Below, one piece after another: positions 15,027-25,097 of a stretch of 39,593 bases of DNA. Below the pieces are notes generated by a model. It saw nothing but the letters and a program-made list of their open reading frames with translations. It had not been told where the DNA came from and did not search any database. The translations under genes and the position numbers were made by a program. Origin of the DNA: a virus; IMG/VR virus record IMGVR_UViG_3300034096_000521, positions 1 to 39,593 of that record; one strand, written 5' to 3'. The stretch's first letter is position 1; each line of letters starts with the position of its first letter.

Positions 15027-16204
15027 TGTCTAATATGGAAAATACAGTTGAGGAATCTGGCGTTATTCGTTGGGACCCAGCAGGTAAAGGTTTTAACCCA
15101 TACACAGGTGTAGAAAACGATTTCGGAACTGTTACTAGCCAAATTCCAAGTAACAAAACTACACGAAGTCGTGCAATAATTGCCGAATCTGCTCCTGAGT
15201 TGTTTCCAGCTGTTTCTGGTACGTCAAACCAAAATGATTATTGGCTTAAATTAGCACAAGCATTGGGTGGCTATGGTGCCGGTAGTGGTGGCGGGGACAG
15301 CGGAGCAACAAGACTTGGTTATGCCGAACTTGAATATAAGCGTCGAAAAGATGCGCAAGAGCGCCAAGACGCTCTTGCCGCATTGGGTTACGACCGTGCA
15401 CAAAGCGCTCGCATTCTGGGTGGAATGGAAAACTATTACACAAGCGGTCAGTACGGCAAAGGCTTTGATGAACTGCTTAACATGATTAATCAACAGGGTG
15501 CACTCTCCGAAGGTAATGTTCGGGATGCCTATGGTCGTGCGCAAACAAACATCGGCCAGGGATACGATGTGGCATCTGGTTTGGGTACGGCTGGTTTTAA
15601 TGCGCTTAACCAATATCTTGCACAAAATCAAAACAACCCTTATGCCGGCATGCAGGCAACTGCTGGAACCGCACCAGACGCTCTCACAAGCTATCTGAGC
15701 GCCTATGGTGTGTCCGACCAGCCTGTGCAGGGACAGATTCAAGCAGACCAGCTACAGGCTCAACAGGGGGCTGCAAACTATCAAAACCTTATTGATGTTC
15801 TTAGCGGTATTGCTCAGCAAGGTGCTGGTTCTCGTGGTGCCGAGTCCCAGATGGCACAGTTGTTGTTTAATACTGGTTTAGGTCAAGAACGTGCTGGTTA
15901 TCAAGGACAGGCAGAGAATGCGCAAGCGCAAGCGCTTGCCGCATTACAGCAACAGTTGTTCCAGTCTAGGTTTGGTGTTCAGTCTGACCGCAATAGTTTG
16001 GCTAATCAATTGGCTCAACAAATTATTCAAGCTGGTGGCAGTTTGTCTGGTGGCACATCGGGCGATGGCGGTAAACAGCCTGTAGTTCCTCCATCCTCGA
16101 TTGAACAAATATTGCAGGAAATTGCAGCCCGACAAGAGGCTGGTACGCAAACTGGCGGTCTTTCGGGCGGTATTGCTCCAGGCCTAGAAGCGTATGCGAT
16201 TTAG
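15026..16204 (+). CDS. Predicted internal virion protein (Gln/Ala/Gly-rich)
   Basis: A 392-aa protein. It has a Gly-rich segment (about residues 80-95), then long helices rich in Ala, Gln, Tyr and Gly (GYDVASGLGTAGFNALNQYL, NAQAQALAALQQQLFQSRFG), and a Gly/Ser/Pro-rich end. Composition resembles internal core or ejection proteins of short-tailed phages. No peptidase or muramidase motif is visible. The next gene follows 22 nt later. Confidence 0.65.
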   Translation: MSNMENTVEESGVIRWDPAGKGFNPYTGVENDFGTVTSQIPSNKTTRSRAIIAESAPELFPAVSGTSNQNDYWLKLAQALGGYGAGSGGGDSGATRLGYAELEYKRRKDAQERQDALAALGYDRAQSARILGGMENYYTSGQYGKGFDELLNMINQQGALSEGNVRDAYGRAQTNIGQGYDVASGLGTAGFNALNQYLAQNQNNPYAGMQATAGTAPDALTSYLSAYGVSDQPVQGQIQADQLQAQQGAANYQNLIDVLSGIAQQGAGSRGAESQMAQLLFNTGLGQERAGYQGQAENAQAQALAALQQQLFQSRFGVQSDRNSLANQLAQQIIQAGGSLSGGTSGDGGKQPVVPPSSIEQILQEIAARQEAGTQTGGLSGGIAPGLEAYAI

Positions 16205-16226
16205 GGTAACGAAAGGACTATAAGAC

Positions 16227-17093
16227 GTGGACCCGCTTGAGGAATTTTATTTGCGTTTAGCGCAAATGGGCCAACTTGCTGGCAAACCTGGTTCCCAACT
16301 CAACACAGGTGATTTGAGTAGTCTTCTTTCGTCAAACCTTGGACTTTTAACAGGAACATTGACGAACACAGCACCGAGCGAGGAGGACATATACGCCTCG
16401 GTTGCGCCCAATATTTCTCGTGTTAGGAACAATCCGGATGCCGACCCAATTGCCACTTTGATAGTGCAAAATCTCGAGGGTGGATTTTCGTTGCCACAAA
16501 CACTTATTGAGCTTCGCAAAAAAGTTTCTGGTGGAGATTTGAAAGCGTATCAAGAATACGCAAAAGAAGTTAGCAAAGAAATGGGCGATGTTAAGTCTGC
16601 TCTTGGCAAGAGAAAAACTCCTGCTTCGGAAGCGGGTTTACCCGAACCAGGTGCACAGTATGACCCAACACCGCAAATGGCCAACATCTATTCTCGGTTA
16701 ACCCAACAAGCTCAACCAGTAACGTTGCCAGTACCTGCTGTTGCCCCTGCATCTGAAAAGAAAAACGAAGTTGGATTTAAGGCTTTAGCTAAGACTTTAA
16801 ATCCAATTGCGTTGCTTAGTAAATTGCCTATTACGCCTCGCCTGACTGTGCGACGCTCCAATGGTGACAAAAAACGTGTTGCGCAAGAAGAACAATACAC
16901 AAAAGCTAGTGAGGCGCGACAACAAATTGCCGCTAAAGAATACGAGGATGTTAGAAATCTTTTAGCTAGTGCTATGCAAAAAAATAGTCTTGCTGGTAGC
17001 CCTTTTATGGATGAGGTTATGAAACGCACCATTATGAAAAGGTTGATAGAAAACCCTGGAGCAATCAATAAATTAACCAATCCGCAAGGGTAA
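16227..17093 (+). CDS. Predicted internal virion protein
   Basis: A 288-aa protein starting at GTG with GAAAGGA about 10 nt upstream. It is mostly helical and polar, with a Pro-rich middle (residues about 130-180, including VTLPVPAVAPASEKK) and a basic C-terminal half (SKLPITPRLTVRRSNGDKKR). It ends 2 nt before the giant gene. Family not recognised; position suggests part of the ejected core. Confidence 0.65.
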   Translation: MDPLEEFYLRLAQMGQLAGKPGSQLNTGDLSSLLSSNLGLLTGTLTNTAPSEEDIYASVAPNISRVRNNPDADPIATLIVQNLEGGFSLPQTLIELRKKVSGGDLKAYQEYAKEVSKEMGDVKSALGKRKTPASEAGLPEPGAQYDPTPQMANIYSRLTQQAQPVTLPVPAVAPASEKKNEVGFKALAKTLNPIALLSKLPITPRLTVRRSNGDKKRVAQEEQYTKASEARQQIAAKEYEDVRNLLASAMQKNSLAGSPFMDEVMKRTIMKRLIENPGAINKLTNPQG

Positions 17094-17095
17094 CT

Positions 17096-20000
17096 ATGGC
17101 TAAACCGCCAATTAGTGGAGAAGATTTCCTAAAAGAATTGGGCAAGATTTCTGCCAAAAAACAAACCCAAACCACCACGGGTGGCTTGGGTAAAAGTCCA
17201 TTGCAAAGTTATTTTGAAGCAAGGGACGCTGAGGCTGTAAAAGCAGAACAAGCGTTAGGGCTTGGGGCCAAAATTCTTAAACCAATTTTTAAAGGCATTG
17301 GTGTAATTGACGCACCAAGACGAACCGCAATTTCTGGTGTCAGAGAAATTGTTGATGTGCTTGATAGCGACCCAGACACAAACGCAAGTCTGTCCGATTT
17401 TGTTAGACAGTCAAAAGATTTGACTTATGGTTTTGGTACTGCGTTTCCAATAAAAAATAAATGGGGTGGAAGAATCCTTGGATTTATTGGTGACGTTGCT
17501 CTCGACCCTTGGACTTATGCAACTCTTGGTGGTGCTGTACCAGCCAAGGCAAGCATCAAAGCAATAATGTCGGGTGGCAAAGTTCTTGCTGAAGGTGGCA
17601 AAACAAGAGCGCTTCTAGGTGGTATTAAATACGTAAATGGTCGTGAAGGACGACTAGCTCTTGCGAACCTTGCCAAAGGACGCATGGAGGCAATGAGTGA
17701 AGCAGGAATTAGAACATTTAGCAAAGACGAAATTGGTAAAGCTTTTAGAGACATTTCCGCTCAAGGCAAAAAAGCACTTCCTGGTTATCTGCGTGACGAT
17801 TTGGGTATTCGTGGTCCAGGCATTTATTATTTTGGTTCAAGAGTAAAACTTCCTGGTTCTGGTTCGGTTGGGGCTTTGGCCGAGAACCTTATTACCGGGG
17901 CACGTTTGGGATTGGTAAAAAATCCTGCTGGCAGAAGCATAATGAAATACGTTACACCCGACGGCACATTTCAGGCTGCCTATATTGACAATCAATCCGT
18001 TTTAAGAGACAGAGTAAACCTAGCTTCGGGTACTTTAGAGAACGGTGATTTAATGACACCGCAACAAGCCCTTGACGCTGGTGTTCGTTTGCGCATGGCT
18101 CAACAGCAACGAACAATAACTGCAAAAAATAGAGAGTATGTAACACAGCAGGTTGTGAGAGTTGTGGCGGACCCAGATATGGAAGCCAACAAACTATCTA
18201 TTGCTTCTGTTTTGGAAACCGAAGGTGCTCTGGAAAACGCTGATGAAGTTGTTCAAACACTTGCTGGAAAAATTAGAAATTTTTTCAACGCAAGATTTTT
18301 AGATGTTCAAAAAAGTGCAAACGAAATTTCTCCCGAGTATGCGGCAAAGTTTTCATCAAGACAAAATTACGTTCCACATATCGAGTCGGATGACGCAATT
18401 GTAGACAGATTGAAAATGGGTGAAGAAGCGTGGGATGCCAGAACTGGCGGAGCAGCCATTGATGACAGTCAAAGGTTTGCTTCTTCTTATCGAAAAAGAA
18501 GCTTGCAACCTGGAGATAATTTCTTTGGGCATACCATAGAAAATAGAGCGTACACAATTGACGAACTAAACAATATGGCTAAAAACCCCGGGACACTTTT
18601 GAACCCCAAGACAAAAGCACCATTTGAGCCATTGACTTACAACTTTTATGAAAATGACATGGTTAAGATTTTGCAAAAATACTCTGAACATTTTGCACAA
18701 CAACAAGGCCATAACGCTTATGTTTTGACCGCCCTAAAAGAAGGTGGAGATTTTTTTAGAGTTCTTGCAAAAGATGCGCAATCTGACCCATTGGTTGCAA
18801 TGGACACCAGCAACGCTGTTGGTGAACTTGCTTCCCGTTCAATAACTGCTGCCAATAAAGTTGCTAGCGATGCGGTGGTTGACGCAGAAACAGCTGTGCT
18901 TGCACCAACAAAACTATTGGATAATCAAAACCTTGTGAATTCAATAAATGAATTTGGTTCAACTCTAAATAAGTTAAAAGAAGTATTTGAGAATCCGCCC
19001 GAAATGCTGACAGACATTTTAGATAGATACGAAAAACTTAGGGACAAACTTATCAACAATGTGGACGCCGAGGGGATTGTTGGTGAAACTGTTGCGCAAG
19101 TGCGGGCATTGGCCCGCGACTTGCAAAGAATGGTTGAAATGGGAAACTATGTTCCCAAAAGAACAACCGTTGTAAACAGCGCCGAAATTGGTAGTCGTCT
19201 TGGTTTTGACAACGTAGTAGACAAAAAAACAATTGGCACGATACAGGGCTTAATAAAGAATACGGCAGTTGTCGATGCGGACACAATCGATAGAGCAATA
19301 GCTGTTGCTCTTAGGGATGTATTCAATGGCGTTGACAAACAGTTGTTTGCTTCCGATGAAGCAAAGTTTGGAATCATAAGGGCCTTGTTTAAAAAAGCCG
19401 AAAGATTGAAAAATGTAAGACGAGTAAATCTTAAAAAATCAAATCTACCCAAAGCCGTTATTGCTAAAGACAATTTGCGTTATGGTTTTGTTTTGCAGGA
19501 CATGCAAATTTTTGGAAACATAATTAGGGGAATTGATGAGCGTATAAAACAATATGCTCAATTCAACTTTGGTCCGTCCGTATTGAGCAAACAAGAAATA
19601 GAAGACATCGTGGCAGACGTAACTTTGTCGTATGTTTTCCAATCGGAAAGAGAATTGGCTCGAGTTTCAAGAATACAAAATTTGGTTCAAAAAACCATAA
19701 ACAGTCAAGACAGTTTTGAAAAAAAAGTTTCTGATATCAAGAAATTAATTCCAGATTTAGATTTGTCTTTAAACTCGGAAGAAGACCTTACGTTGTTCGT
19801 ACAGGTCTATCTTGGCGACGCTGTGAACGATGGTTTATTAGAGGCCCAACGCAAACTGTTGCGGCAAAGAGTTCTGGATTTGGAAAGCAATCCTTTTTCG
19901 GATTCTGTTGCTCAGACCGTCTTGGGTCGAGAACCCAAGACTGCTTTGGAAGTTAATAACGAAGTAATAAGAATTAAAAATTTAGTAGACGTAAAAGCAA

Positions 20001-23000
20001 CAAAGATAACTACACAAAGTAAACGTACTGCTCAGTTGCGAAAATACCCTGAGGGTGAACAAAAATTATTTAATAAACATTTGGAACAGTTGAAGGTTAA
20101 AAAGAAAGATATTGAAAAACGCTTACAAAAAATTCTTTCAAGGCAAACCGAAGTTAAGAAAATTCAAATAACCGAAGAAGATATTCGCACATCTATTTTT
20201 GCAAAAATTCAAAAATATATTAATAGCAGTAAAACAAACTTGGAACAATGGTTTCGTCCACAGCCAATTACGGCAACTGACGCAACGTTGTCAACCAGGT
20301 TTAGGGATTTCTTTCTTGAATCAATGCCTCAGGTTTTGGGAAAAAATAAAAGGTATTCAAACCTTGATGATATAACACAAAAATTTGTTAATGAAAATAA
20401 TCCAGCTTTTGATTTACTGGACATATTGTTAACAAAAAATCCGGATGCAATAATTGATACCGCTGATTTTGAAATAGCTTTAGATATTGCGTTTTCCAAT
20501 TCAGCAAGAGCCAAAAAGCTCATGTCTGAAGCCCGAAAAATTAGTAAACGAACAGATATAACAAACTATGACGACTTAAAGAATTTTCTTTTTGAAGAAC
20601 TTGGAGCATCACAAAGAACAAACAAACAGGTTGCAGATGGTTTGTTTGCGTCATTAATGAACGACTTTACTAATGACGTGGCACAGATTTCTAAATCTAC
20701 CGTTGACGAATTGCGTAGAGATGTATTTATTGCCAACAGAGCAATGCTTTTGGCAGAACAGGAAATAGAACAACTACGGGTTCAGATTGATGAATTGTTG
20801 CCAGACGAATATTTTGCAAGATTTCAAAATAGCATATTGCCGGAACGAGCTCAGTTGGCTCTAGACGAGCCAACCGAGGTTCCGTTGGTAAATCGAATTG
20901 ACCCAGAAACGGGCGAAATTGTTGGGCAGCAGAACTTGGCTGCTAATAAACAAATGATGTTGGAAGAAAATGATTTCTATCCACAGGCCAAAGCTGTTTT
21001 GAACCGCATGCAAAACCTGCAACAGCTTGGGGCAATTGACGGAGACATGGTTGACTGGACTTTTGGGGGAAGAATTCAATTTCTGTACAACAATAGCCCA
21101 ATGTCTTTTACGCGCCAAGAGTGGGACGCGTTTGTTAATCCACGCAACACCGCATATGTTCCAAATGATAAAATACAATATATTGTTTCTCGTCTAAAGG
21201 ATGAGGATTTGCGTCGCATTGTTCTGGGCGATGACTATACCGATGACTTTATACCCGATGATGAAATGCTGCAAAGATTTGTTTCGTATATTGCCAAACA
21301 ACAAAACGATGCTTTTGCAAGCGAGCCAACATTTCTTGCGCGGCAAGCAAATATTGGCGAAGCATGGAACAAGTCCGACGCTAACAAATTTCTTTTCGAA
21401 CACAGCCGGGTAAAGAATATGGCTGCTGAGGAAGCAGCAAAAAGACAACCTAAAAACGTTGTAACGGAATTGGACAGAGAAATTAAATCACTAGATAATC
21501 AAATCGATTATTTAACAACTGAAAGAGTTAGGACCCAGGAGTGGTGGGAAACCTACGGAGCAAGTGAAAAGGCGATTGAAGCAGTAAATGTATTGCAACA
21601 ACGAACAAACAAGTTGGTTAGATTAACCAACTTGGAATACAGCGATGTCTATCAGGGGTCCTCCAAAGCTGTGCCCGAAGGTTTGAAACCAAGACCAACT
21701 GCTGGTAGCCCAGATTACACCAATCTGCTCATATTGGGAGTTCCTAAAAATGTTCTTAATTCACCAAATGTTAAAGTCTTAAACGATTGGATGGCAACGC
21801 ACCCAGAAATCTTTAATTCAATTTTGGCAAATTTTAATGATATCCAAATCAGCGATTTGGATGAATTTATTTTAATGACGCCAACAACGCGGGCTATGCG
21901 TGACAGGCAAGTAGAGGTTTTGCAAACAATAAAAAAGAATGGTCTAGAAACCAAGGGTACAAAAAACAAAAAAATTAGCGAACTTATCAGGGAAAAACGA
22001 AAACTGTTTACAACCCCAGACGAAGATAAAGCTCTTGCTGAACGAGTTGCGCAACAACAAAAACAACGAGCAAAAATACAAGAGATTGAAAAAAAACAAG
22101 CCGCAACAAAGGCGGCCAATCAACCCAAACAACCAATTAAACAGCCGTCTGTTGTGTCTGAATACAATCCAGACATTCCATACCATCAGCAAATGGTTAA
22201 TGTTGAGCGACGGACACTACAGTCCGTTGCGTCTTTGCCACCAGAAAAAACAGAAACAATCAATCGTCTTGTTCAGCAATTTGATTCTCAATATGACGAA
22301 TTTGATAAAGCTGCGCAAGCAGAAGCCCTCAAAGAAGCCAGACAAACAAAGGGTGTAATAGCCTCTGATTCAACGGTTGTTGATTTTGATGCTATGGCAA
22401 GGGTTAAAGACGCAGAAAACATTTTAACAAACGTACAAAAACGTGGAGTTGCAACACCCGTTGAAGAAGTTCTTTTGGACGCAGGAACCAAAGAGGCTGA
22501 AGCAATGGTTGTTGCTTCCCGACTTCCTCAAACGGAAGTCGAGGCAAGACTTTTGGATGGTTTGGCTTCTATGGCAAAACCTGCGACCCGAGAACTTCCG
22601 TTCACAGCCGAGGAAACGGGTGTAATGAAGATGGTTGCCGATGGATGGAAGCGCCTTGACGGCAAATTTGACATGATTGAAGTAACTCCAGAGTTTCAAG
22701 AACTCTGGAGAAATGCTTCCTATTTTGAAGACCCAGCATTTGTTCGCCAAATGGTAAATCTTGTTGGTGGTTACACAAAGTTCCACAAGTCTTACGCAAC
22801 TTTTACCCCAGGCTTTCACGTTAGAAACCTTATAGGAAACGTGTTCCAATATGTGCTGGCTGGTGGGCAAATAGCACATTACCGTCGCGCTACAGAAATA
22901 TTTTTTGAATGGGAAAAGGCATACAAGAAAGGCATTCCGTGGAAAAGTTTTGTAAAAACTTTGTCCCCAGAAGAACAAGTATTCGCCACCAAAGCCAGAA

Positions 23001-23749
23001 CAGCAACATTGGGTTCTGGTGGTGGTATCTATAGTGATTTATTCCAAGACCTTGTTCCAGGCAACATATTATACGACAACAGAGCAACTCGTGCTTCTCG
23101 CAGAATTGGTCAAAAGTCAGACAACATGTCACGTTTTGTTCTTGGATACGACTCCGCCGTTCAGGGCATGAGCACGGATATGACGGTAGCAAGAATTAAA
23201 AGATTTTATTTTGACTACGAAGATTTGTCCAAACTCGATAGAACAATGAGACAGTTTGTGCCGTTTTGGATTTGGACCTCACGCAACCTTCCACTACAAC
23301 TACAAAACATGTGGCTCAATCCAAAGCCGTATCAAACCTACAACTCCGTTGTTCGCAACTTGCGAGACACCGAAACCGAACGACAACAACCTCTGCCTGT
23401 TTGGTTGCAACAAATTAACGCATTTAGAATTCCCGGGTTGCCGCTTTATGCGGCACCCGACCTTGGTTTTACAAGAGTCCAACAACAACTAGAACAACTG
23501 GCTATGCCAAAGAAGTTTGGTTCAAACCTTAACCCATTGTTGAGAGTACCTCTTGAACAAACTTTGGGTCAAAATTTGTTCAATGATGAAAAACTCGAAA
23601 CACCTACGGACAGAATAGTTAATGTGGTTCAAGGAAGTTTTGTACCAATCTCGCAGGTTGACCGCTTGCTTAACTCGTATGGCGATGCCAAAATTAATGC
23701 TTGGTTGGGATTCTTTGGTTCACCAATTAAGAAAATCAAAAAGGAGTAA
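17096..23749 (+). CDS. Giant internal virion / polyvalent-type protein (2,217 aa)
   Basis: This gene is about 17% of the genome. The N-terminus has Gly/hydrophobic segments (RILGFIGDVALDPWTYATLG near 125-145). Around residue 425 it carries a QNYVPHIESDD motif seen in large phage virion proteins. Residues about 560-1650 are long Lys/Glu/Gln-rich helices. A Gln/Lys/Pro linker (about 1650-1690) precedes the conserved C-terminal block: TPGFHVRNLIGNVFQ (about 1904) and DYEDLSKLDRTMRQFVPFW (about 2040), typical of polyvalent phage proteins. It is probably packaged in the head and ejected with the DNA. Its codons look A-richer (many AGA, AAA) than the capsid genes. No known catalytic motif is seen. 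Confidence 0.8.
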   Translation: MAKPPISGEDFLKELGKISAKKQTQTTTGGLGKSPLQSYFEARDAEAVKAEQALGLGAKILKPIFKGIGVIDAPRRTAISGVREIVDVLDSDPDTNASLSDFVRQSKDLTYGFGTAFPIKNKWGGRILGFIGDVALDPWTYATLGGAVPAKASIKAIMSGGKVLAEGGKTRALLGGIKYVNGREGRLALANLAKGRMEAMSEAGIRTFSKDEIGKAFRDISAQGKKALPGYLRDDLGIRGPGIYYFGSRVKLPGSGSVGALAENLITGARLGLVKNPAGRSIMKYVTPDGTFQAAYIDNQSVLRDRVNLASGTLENGDLMTPQQALDAGVRLRMAQQQRTITAKNREYVTQQVVRVVADPDMEANKLSIASVLETEGALENADEVVQTLAGKIRNFFNARFLDVQKSANEISPEYAAKFSSRQNYVPHIESDDAIVDRLKMGEEAWDARTGGAAIDDSQRFASSYRKRSLQPGDNFFGHTIENRAYTIDELNNMAKNPGTLLNPKTKAPFEPLTYNFYENDMVKILQKYSEHFAQQQGHNAYVLTALKEGGDFFRVLAKDAQSDPLVAMDTSNAVGELASRSITAANKVASDAVVDAETAVLAPTKLLDNQNLVNSINEFGSTLNKLKEVFENPPEMLTDILDRYEKLRDKLINNVDAEGIVGETVAQVRALARDLQRMVEMGNYVPKRTTVVNSAEIGSRLGFDNVVDKKTIGTIQGLIKNTAVVDADTIDRAIAVALRDVFNGVDKQLFASDEAKFGIIRALFKKAERLKNVRRVNLKKSNLPKAVIAKDNLRYGFVLQDMQIFGNIIRGIDERIKQYAQFNFGPSVLSKQEIEDIVADVTLSYVFQSERELARVSRIQNLVQKTINSQDSFEKKVSDIKKLIPDLDLSLNSEEDLTLFVQVYLGDAVNDGLLEAQRKLLRQRVLDLESNPFSDSVAQTVLGREPKTALEVNNEVIRIKNLVDVKATKITTQSKRTAQLRKYPEGEQKLFNKHLEQLKVKKKDIEKRLQKILSRQTEVKKIQITEEDIRTSIFAKIQKYINSSKTNLEQWFRPQPITATDATLSTRFRDFFLESMPQVLGKNKRYSNLDDITQKFVNENNPAFDLLDILLTKNPDAIIDTADFEIALDIAFSNSARAKKLMSEARKISKRTDITNYDDLKNFLFEELGASQRTNKQVADGLFASLMNDFTNDVAQISKSTVDELRRDVFIANRAMLLAEQEIEQLRVQIDELLPDEYFARFQNSILPERAQLALDEPTEVPLVNRIDPETGEIVGQQNLAANKQMMLEENDFYPQAKAVLNRMQNLQQLGAIDGDMVDWTFGGRIQFLYNNSPMSFTRQEWDAFVNPRNTAYVPNDKIQYIVSRLKDEDLRRIVLGDDYTDDFIPDDEMLQRFVSYIAKQQNDAFASEPTFLARQANIGEAWNKSDANKFLFEHSRVKNMAAEEAAKRQPKNVVTELDREIKSLDNQIDYLTTERVRTQEWWETYGASEKAIEAVNVLQQRTNKLVRLTNLEYSDVYQGSSKAVPEGLKPRPTAGSPDYTNLLILGVPKNVLNSPNVKVLNDWMATHPEIFNSILANFNDIQISDLDEFILMTPTTRAMRDRQVEVLQTIKKNGLETKGTKNKKISELIREKRKLFTTPDEDKALAERVAQQQKQRAKIQEIEKKQAATKAANQPKQPIKQPSVVSEYNPDIPYHQQMVNVERRTLQSVASLPPEKTETINRLVQQFDSQYDEFDKAAQAEALKEARQTKGVIASDSTVVDFDAMARVKDAENILTNVQKRGVATPVEEVLLDAGTKEAEAMVVASRLPQTEVEARLLDGLASMAKPATRELPFTAEETGVMKMVADGWKRLDGKFDMIEVTPEFQELWRNASYFEDPAFVRQMVNLVGGYTKFHKSYATFTPGFHVRNLIGNVFQYVLAGGQIAHYRRATEIFFEWEKAYKKGIPWKSFVKTLSPEEQVFATKARTATLGSGGGIYSDLFQDLVPGNILYDNRATRASRRIGQKSDNMSRFVLGYDSAVQGMSTDMTVARIKRFYFDYEDLSKLDRTMRQFVPFWIWTSRNLPLQLQNMWLNPKPYQTYNSVVRNLRDTETERQQPLPVWLQQINAFRIPGLPLYAAPDLGFTRVQQQLEQLAMPKKFGSNLNPLLRVPLEQTLGQNLFNDEKLETPTDRIVNVVQGSFVPISQVDRLLNSYGDAKINAWLGFFGSPIKKIKKE

Positions 23750-23750
23750 C

Positions 23751-24245
23751 ATGAGAGCAAAAAAAACGTACACAGGCAACAAAGATGGAGATATGGGTCG
23801 TGAGCGACCCGGATTGACTGAGTTAATTAAGCACTTGGTTTACTTGAGTGATGGTGCGTTGTGGAACAACGGCACCTACGTTAATAGACCTAAGCGTGGC
23901 TCAGAGAGCCTTTCCGTGCACGCTACGGGCAGGGCGGTAGACCTTAGTTATCGCAAGACCCCAACAAAGGGTCTGCGCAATGGTCGTGTAGCAGCTGAAC
24001 ACATCGCTGACTTTTTAGTTCGTCATGCGGACGAACTTGGTATTGAGTTGATTCTAGATTATTTCCCAGAACCACACGGTCGTGGTTATAACTGGACTCG
24101 TGGCACTTGGCAGAAATATACCAAGCCGACAATACATGGTGCGCCAAAAGGTGATTGGTTGCATGTTGAATTGAGTCCCCAATGGGCTGACTCTAAACAG
24201 AAGGTTCGGGATTCGTTTCTGAAGATATTTCCGCAGACTCAGTAA
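23751..24245 (+). CDS. M15-type peptidase, probable endolysin
   Basis: A 164-aa protein with AAGGAG 5 nt before the ATG, starting 1 nt after the giant gene. It carries the zinc-peptidase signature SVHATGRAVDL (H57, D64) and DWLHVEL (H138, E140) of the M15/D-Ala-D-Ala carboxypeptidase-like fold that cuts peptidoglycan peptides. No signal peptide or cell-wall-binding domain is present, so it would need a holin; candidates lie at 4753-5162. It is the last gene of the late arm and its end overlaps the convergent gene by 53 nt. It could alternatively be virion-carried. Confidence 0.82.
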   Translation: MRAKKTYTGNKDGDMGRERPGLTELIKHLVYLSDGALWNNGTYVNRPKRGSESLSVHATGRAVDLSYRKTPTKGLRNGRVAAEHIADFLVRHADELGIELILDYFPEPHGRGYNWTRGTWQKYTKPTIHGAPKGDWLHVELSPQWADSKQKVRDSFLKIFPQTQ

Positions 24246-24564
24246 ACTCGTAGACTTCGGCTCGTTGAGCGAACTTGCCTTGCAAATATCGCTCGAATTC
24301 TTCTTTGTCGCCGTATATTTTGGCTTCACTCAAAATCTGTAGTGGGGCTACGTACACAATCATGTCGTAAGGGATTGCCATGATTCCGCAGCAATTACCT
24401 CCGTCTTGGTCAATTGTGGATGCAATGTGAACGTAGTCGTTGTTGTAGGCAACAATATAGCCAATAGAAATGTTTGGGGTTTCTGGTTTTGGGCTGTAGT
24501 GCTCCACACTCATCCACTCATCTTCTGAGTAAGCGTCATCCCAAAGTACAATTACTGGCCTCAT
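24193..24564 (-). CDS. Hypothetical early-arm protein
   Basis: A 123-aa protein. The start MRPVIVLWDDAYSEDEW overlaps the upstream stop (TAATG), preferred to an ATG six codons earlier. The N-terminal VIVLWDDA-EW pattern and the alternating strands (ISIGYIVAYNNDYVHIAST, IMAIPYDMIVYVAPL) are typical of small phage proteins of unknown function that form a beta-barrel. The 3' end overlaps the endolysin gene tail to tail (24193-24245). Confidence 0.7.
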   Translation of the reverse strand: MRPVIVLWDDAYSEDEWMSVEHYSPKPETPNISIGYIVAYNNDYVHIASTIDQDGGNCCGIMAIPYDMIVYVAPLQILSEAKIYGDKEEFERYLQGKFAQRAEVYEFTESAEISSETNPEPSV

Positions 24565-24692
24565 TATGATTCTCGCTTCCATAGCTCTTGCTGTGCGACA
24601 CGAAGTTCCGCGCGCATAGCTTCCAATATTAACTCCAACTCCTCTACCCTATCACGAAGGTAACGCTCTGTTTCTGATGGTTCATTTTGCAT
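24564..24692 (-). CDS. Tiny coiled-coil protein
   Basis: A 42-aa protein (MQNEPSETERYLRDRVEELE start) that is almost one continuous amphipathic helix with leucine heptads. It overlaps the upstream gene by 11 nt and the downstream gene by TAATG, so it fits the coupled operon. Function unknown. Confidence 0.55.
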   Translation of the reverse strand: MQNEPSETERYLRDRVEELELILEAMRAELRVAQQELWKRES

Positions 24693-24966
24693 AAGGGTCT
24701 ATTCCTTCTTCGTCTAGGTGTTGCTCTATTGTTTCAATTAGTGTTTCGAGAAATCCCATAACGTGAATCCATGCTTCTATGTTTCCCTGAATGCCACGCT
24801 CATACGCTTGGCACAATTTAATTGCGCTATCGTTTGTTGCACTCAGGACAACGTTTACACCGTTGTCTAAATTGTTTTGAAGATTTTTTGCTTTGTCTTC
24901 AATTTCTTCAACTTGCTTGGCTGGAATGATGTCATAAATCCAATCGTCGGGCTCATTACTTGCCAT
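24682..24966 (-). CDS. Hypothetical acidic helical protein
   Basis: A 94-aa protein starting MASNEPDDWIYDIIPAKQVE; an in-frame start 16 codons earlier lies inside the preceding small gene. It is acidic and helical (ALIKLCQAYERG-like region, FLETLIETIEQHLDEEGI at the C-terminus). Flanked by overlapping small genes in the same operon. No family recognised. Confidence 0.65.
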   Translation of the reverse strand: MASNEPDDWIYDIIPAKQVEEIEDKAKNLQNNLDNGVNVVLSATNDSAIKLCQAYERGIQGNIEAWIHVMGFLETLIETIEQHLDEEGIDPYAK

Positions 24967-25096
24967 GTTTTTTCTTTCTATTGTGGGCATATAAGCAATT
25001 TGTTTGCAATCCATTTACATGTACGCCTTGGCCAATATCAATGGGGCCGTAATGTTTTTCCAACAAGTTAGCTATTTCTTGTGGGGTGACAGGCAT
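24956..25096 (-). CDS. Tiny hypothetical protein
   Basis: A 46-aa protein starting MPVTPQEIANLLEKHYGPID, one base after the stop of the HTH-DUF1599 gene, and overlapping the next gene by 11 nt. It fills an otherwise empty 130-nt gap and continues the operon spacing pattern. The basic C-terminus (NRKKKHGK) is notable. Existence is inferred from packing, not homology. Confidence 0.5.
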   Translation of the reverse strand: MPVTPQEIANLLEKHYGPIDIGQGVHVNGLQTNCLYAHNRKKKHGK

Positions 25097-25097
25097 T

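Noticed and set aside
22424-22978. 184-aa open frame antisense to the giant protein gene
   Set aside because: It lies opposite the conserved C-terminal region of the + strand protein and has no ribosome site.
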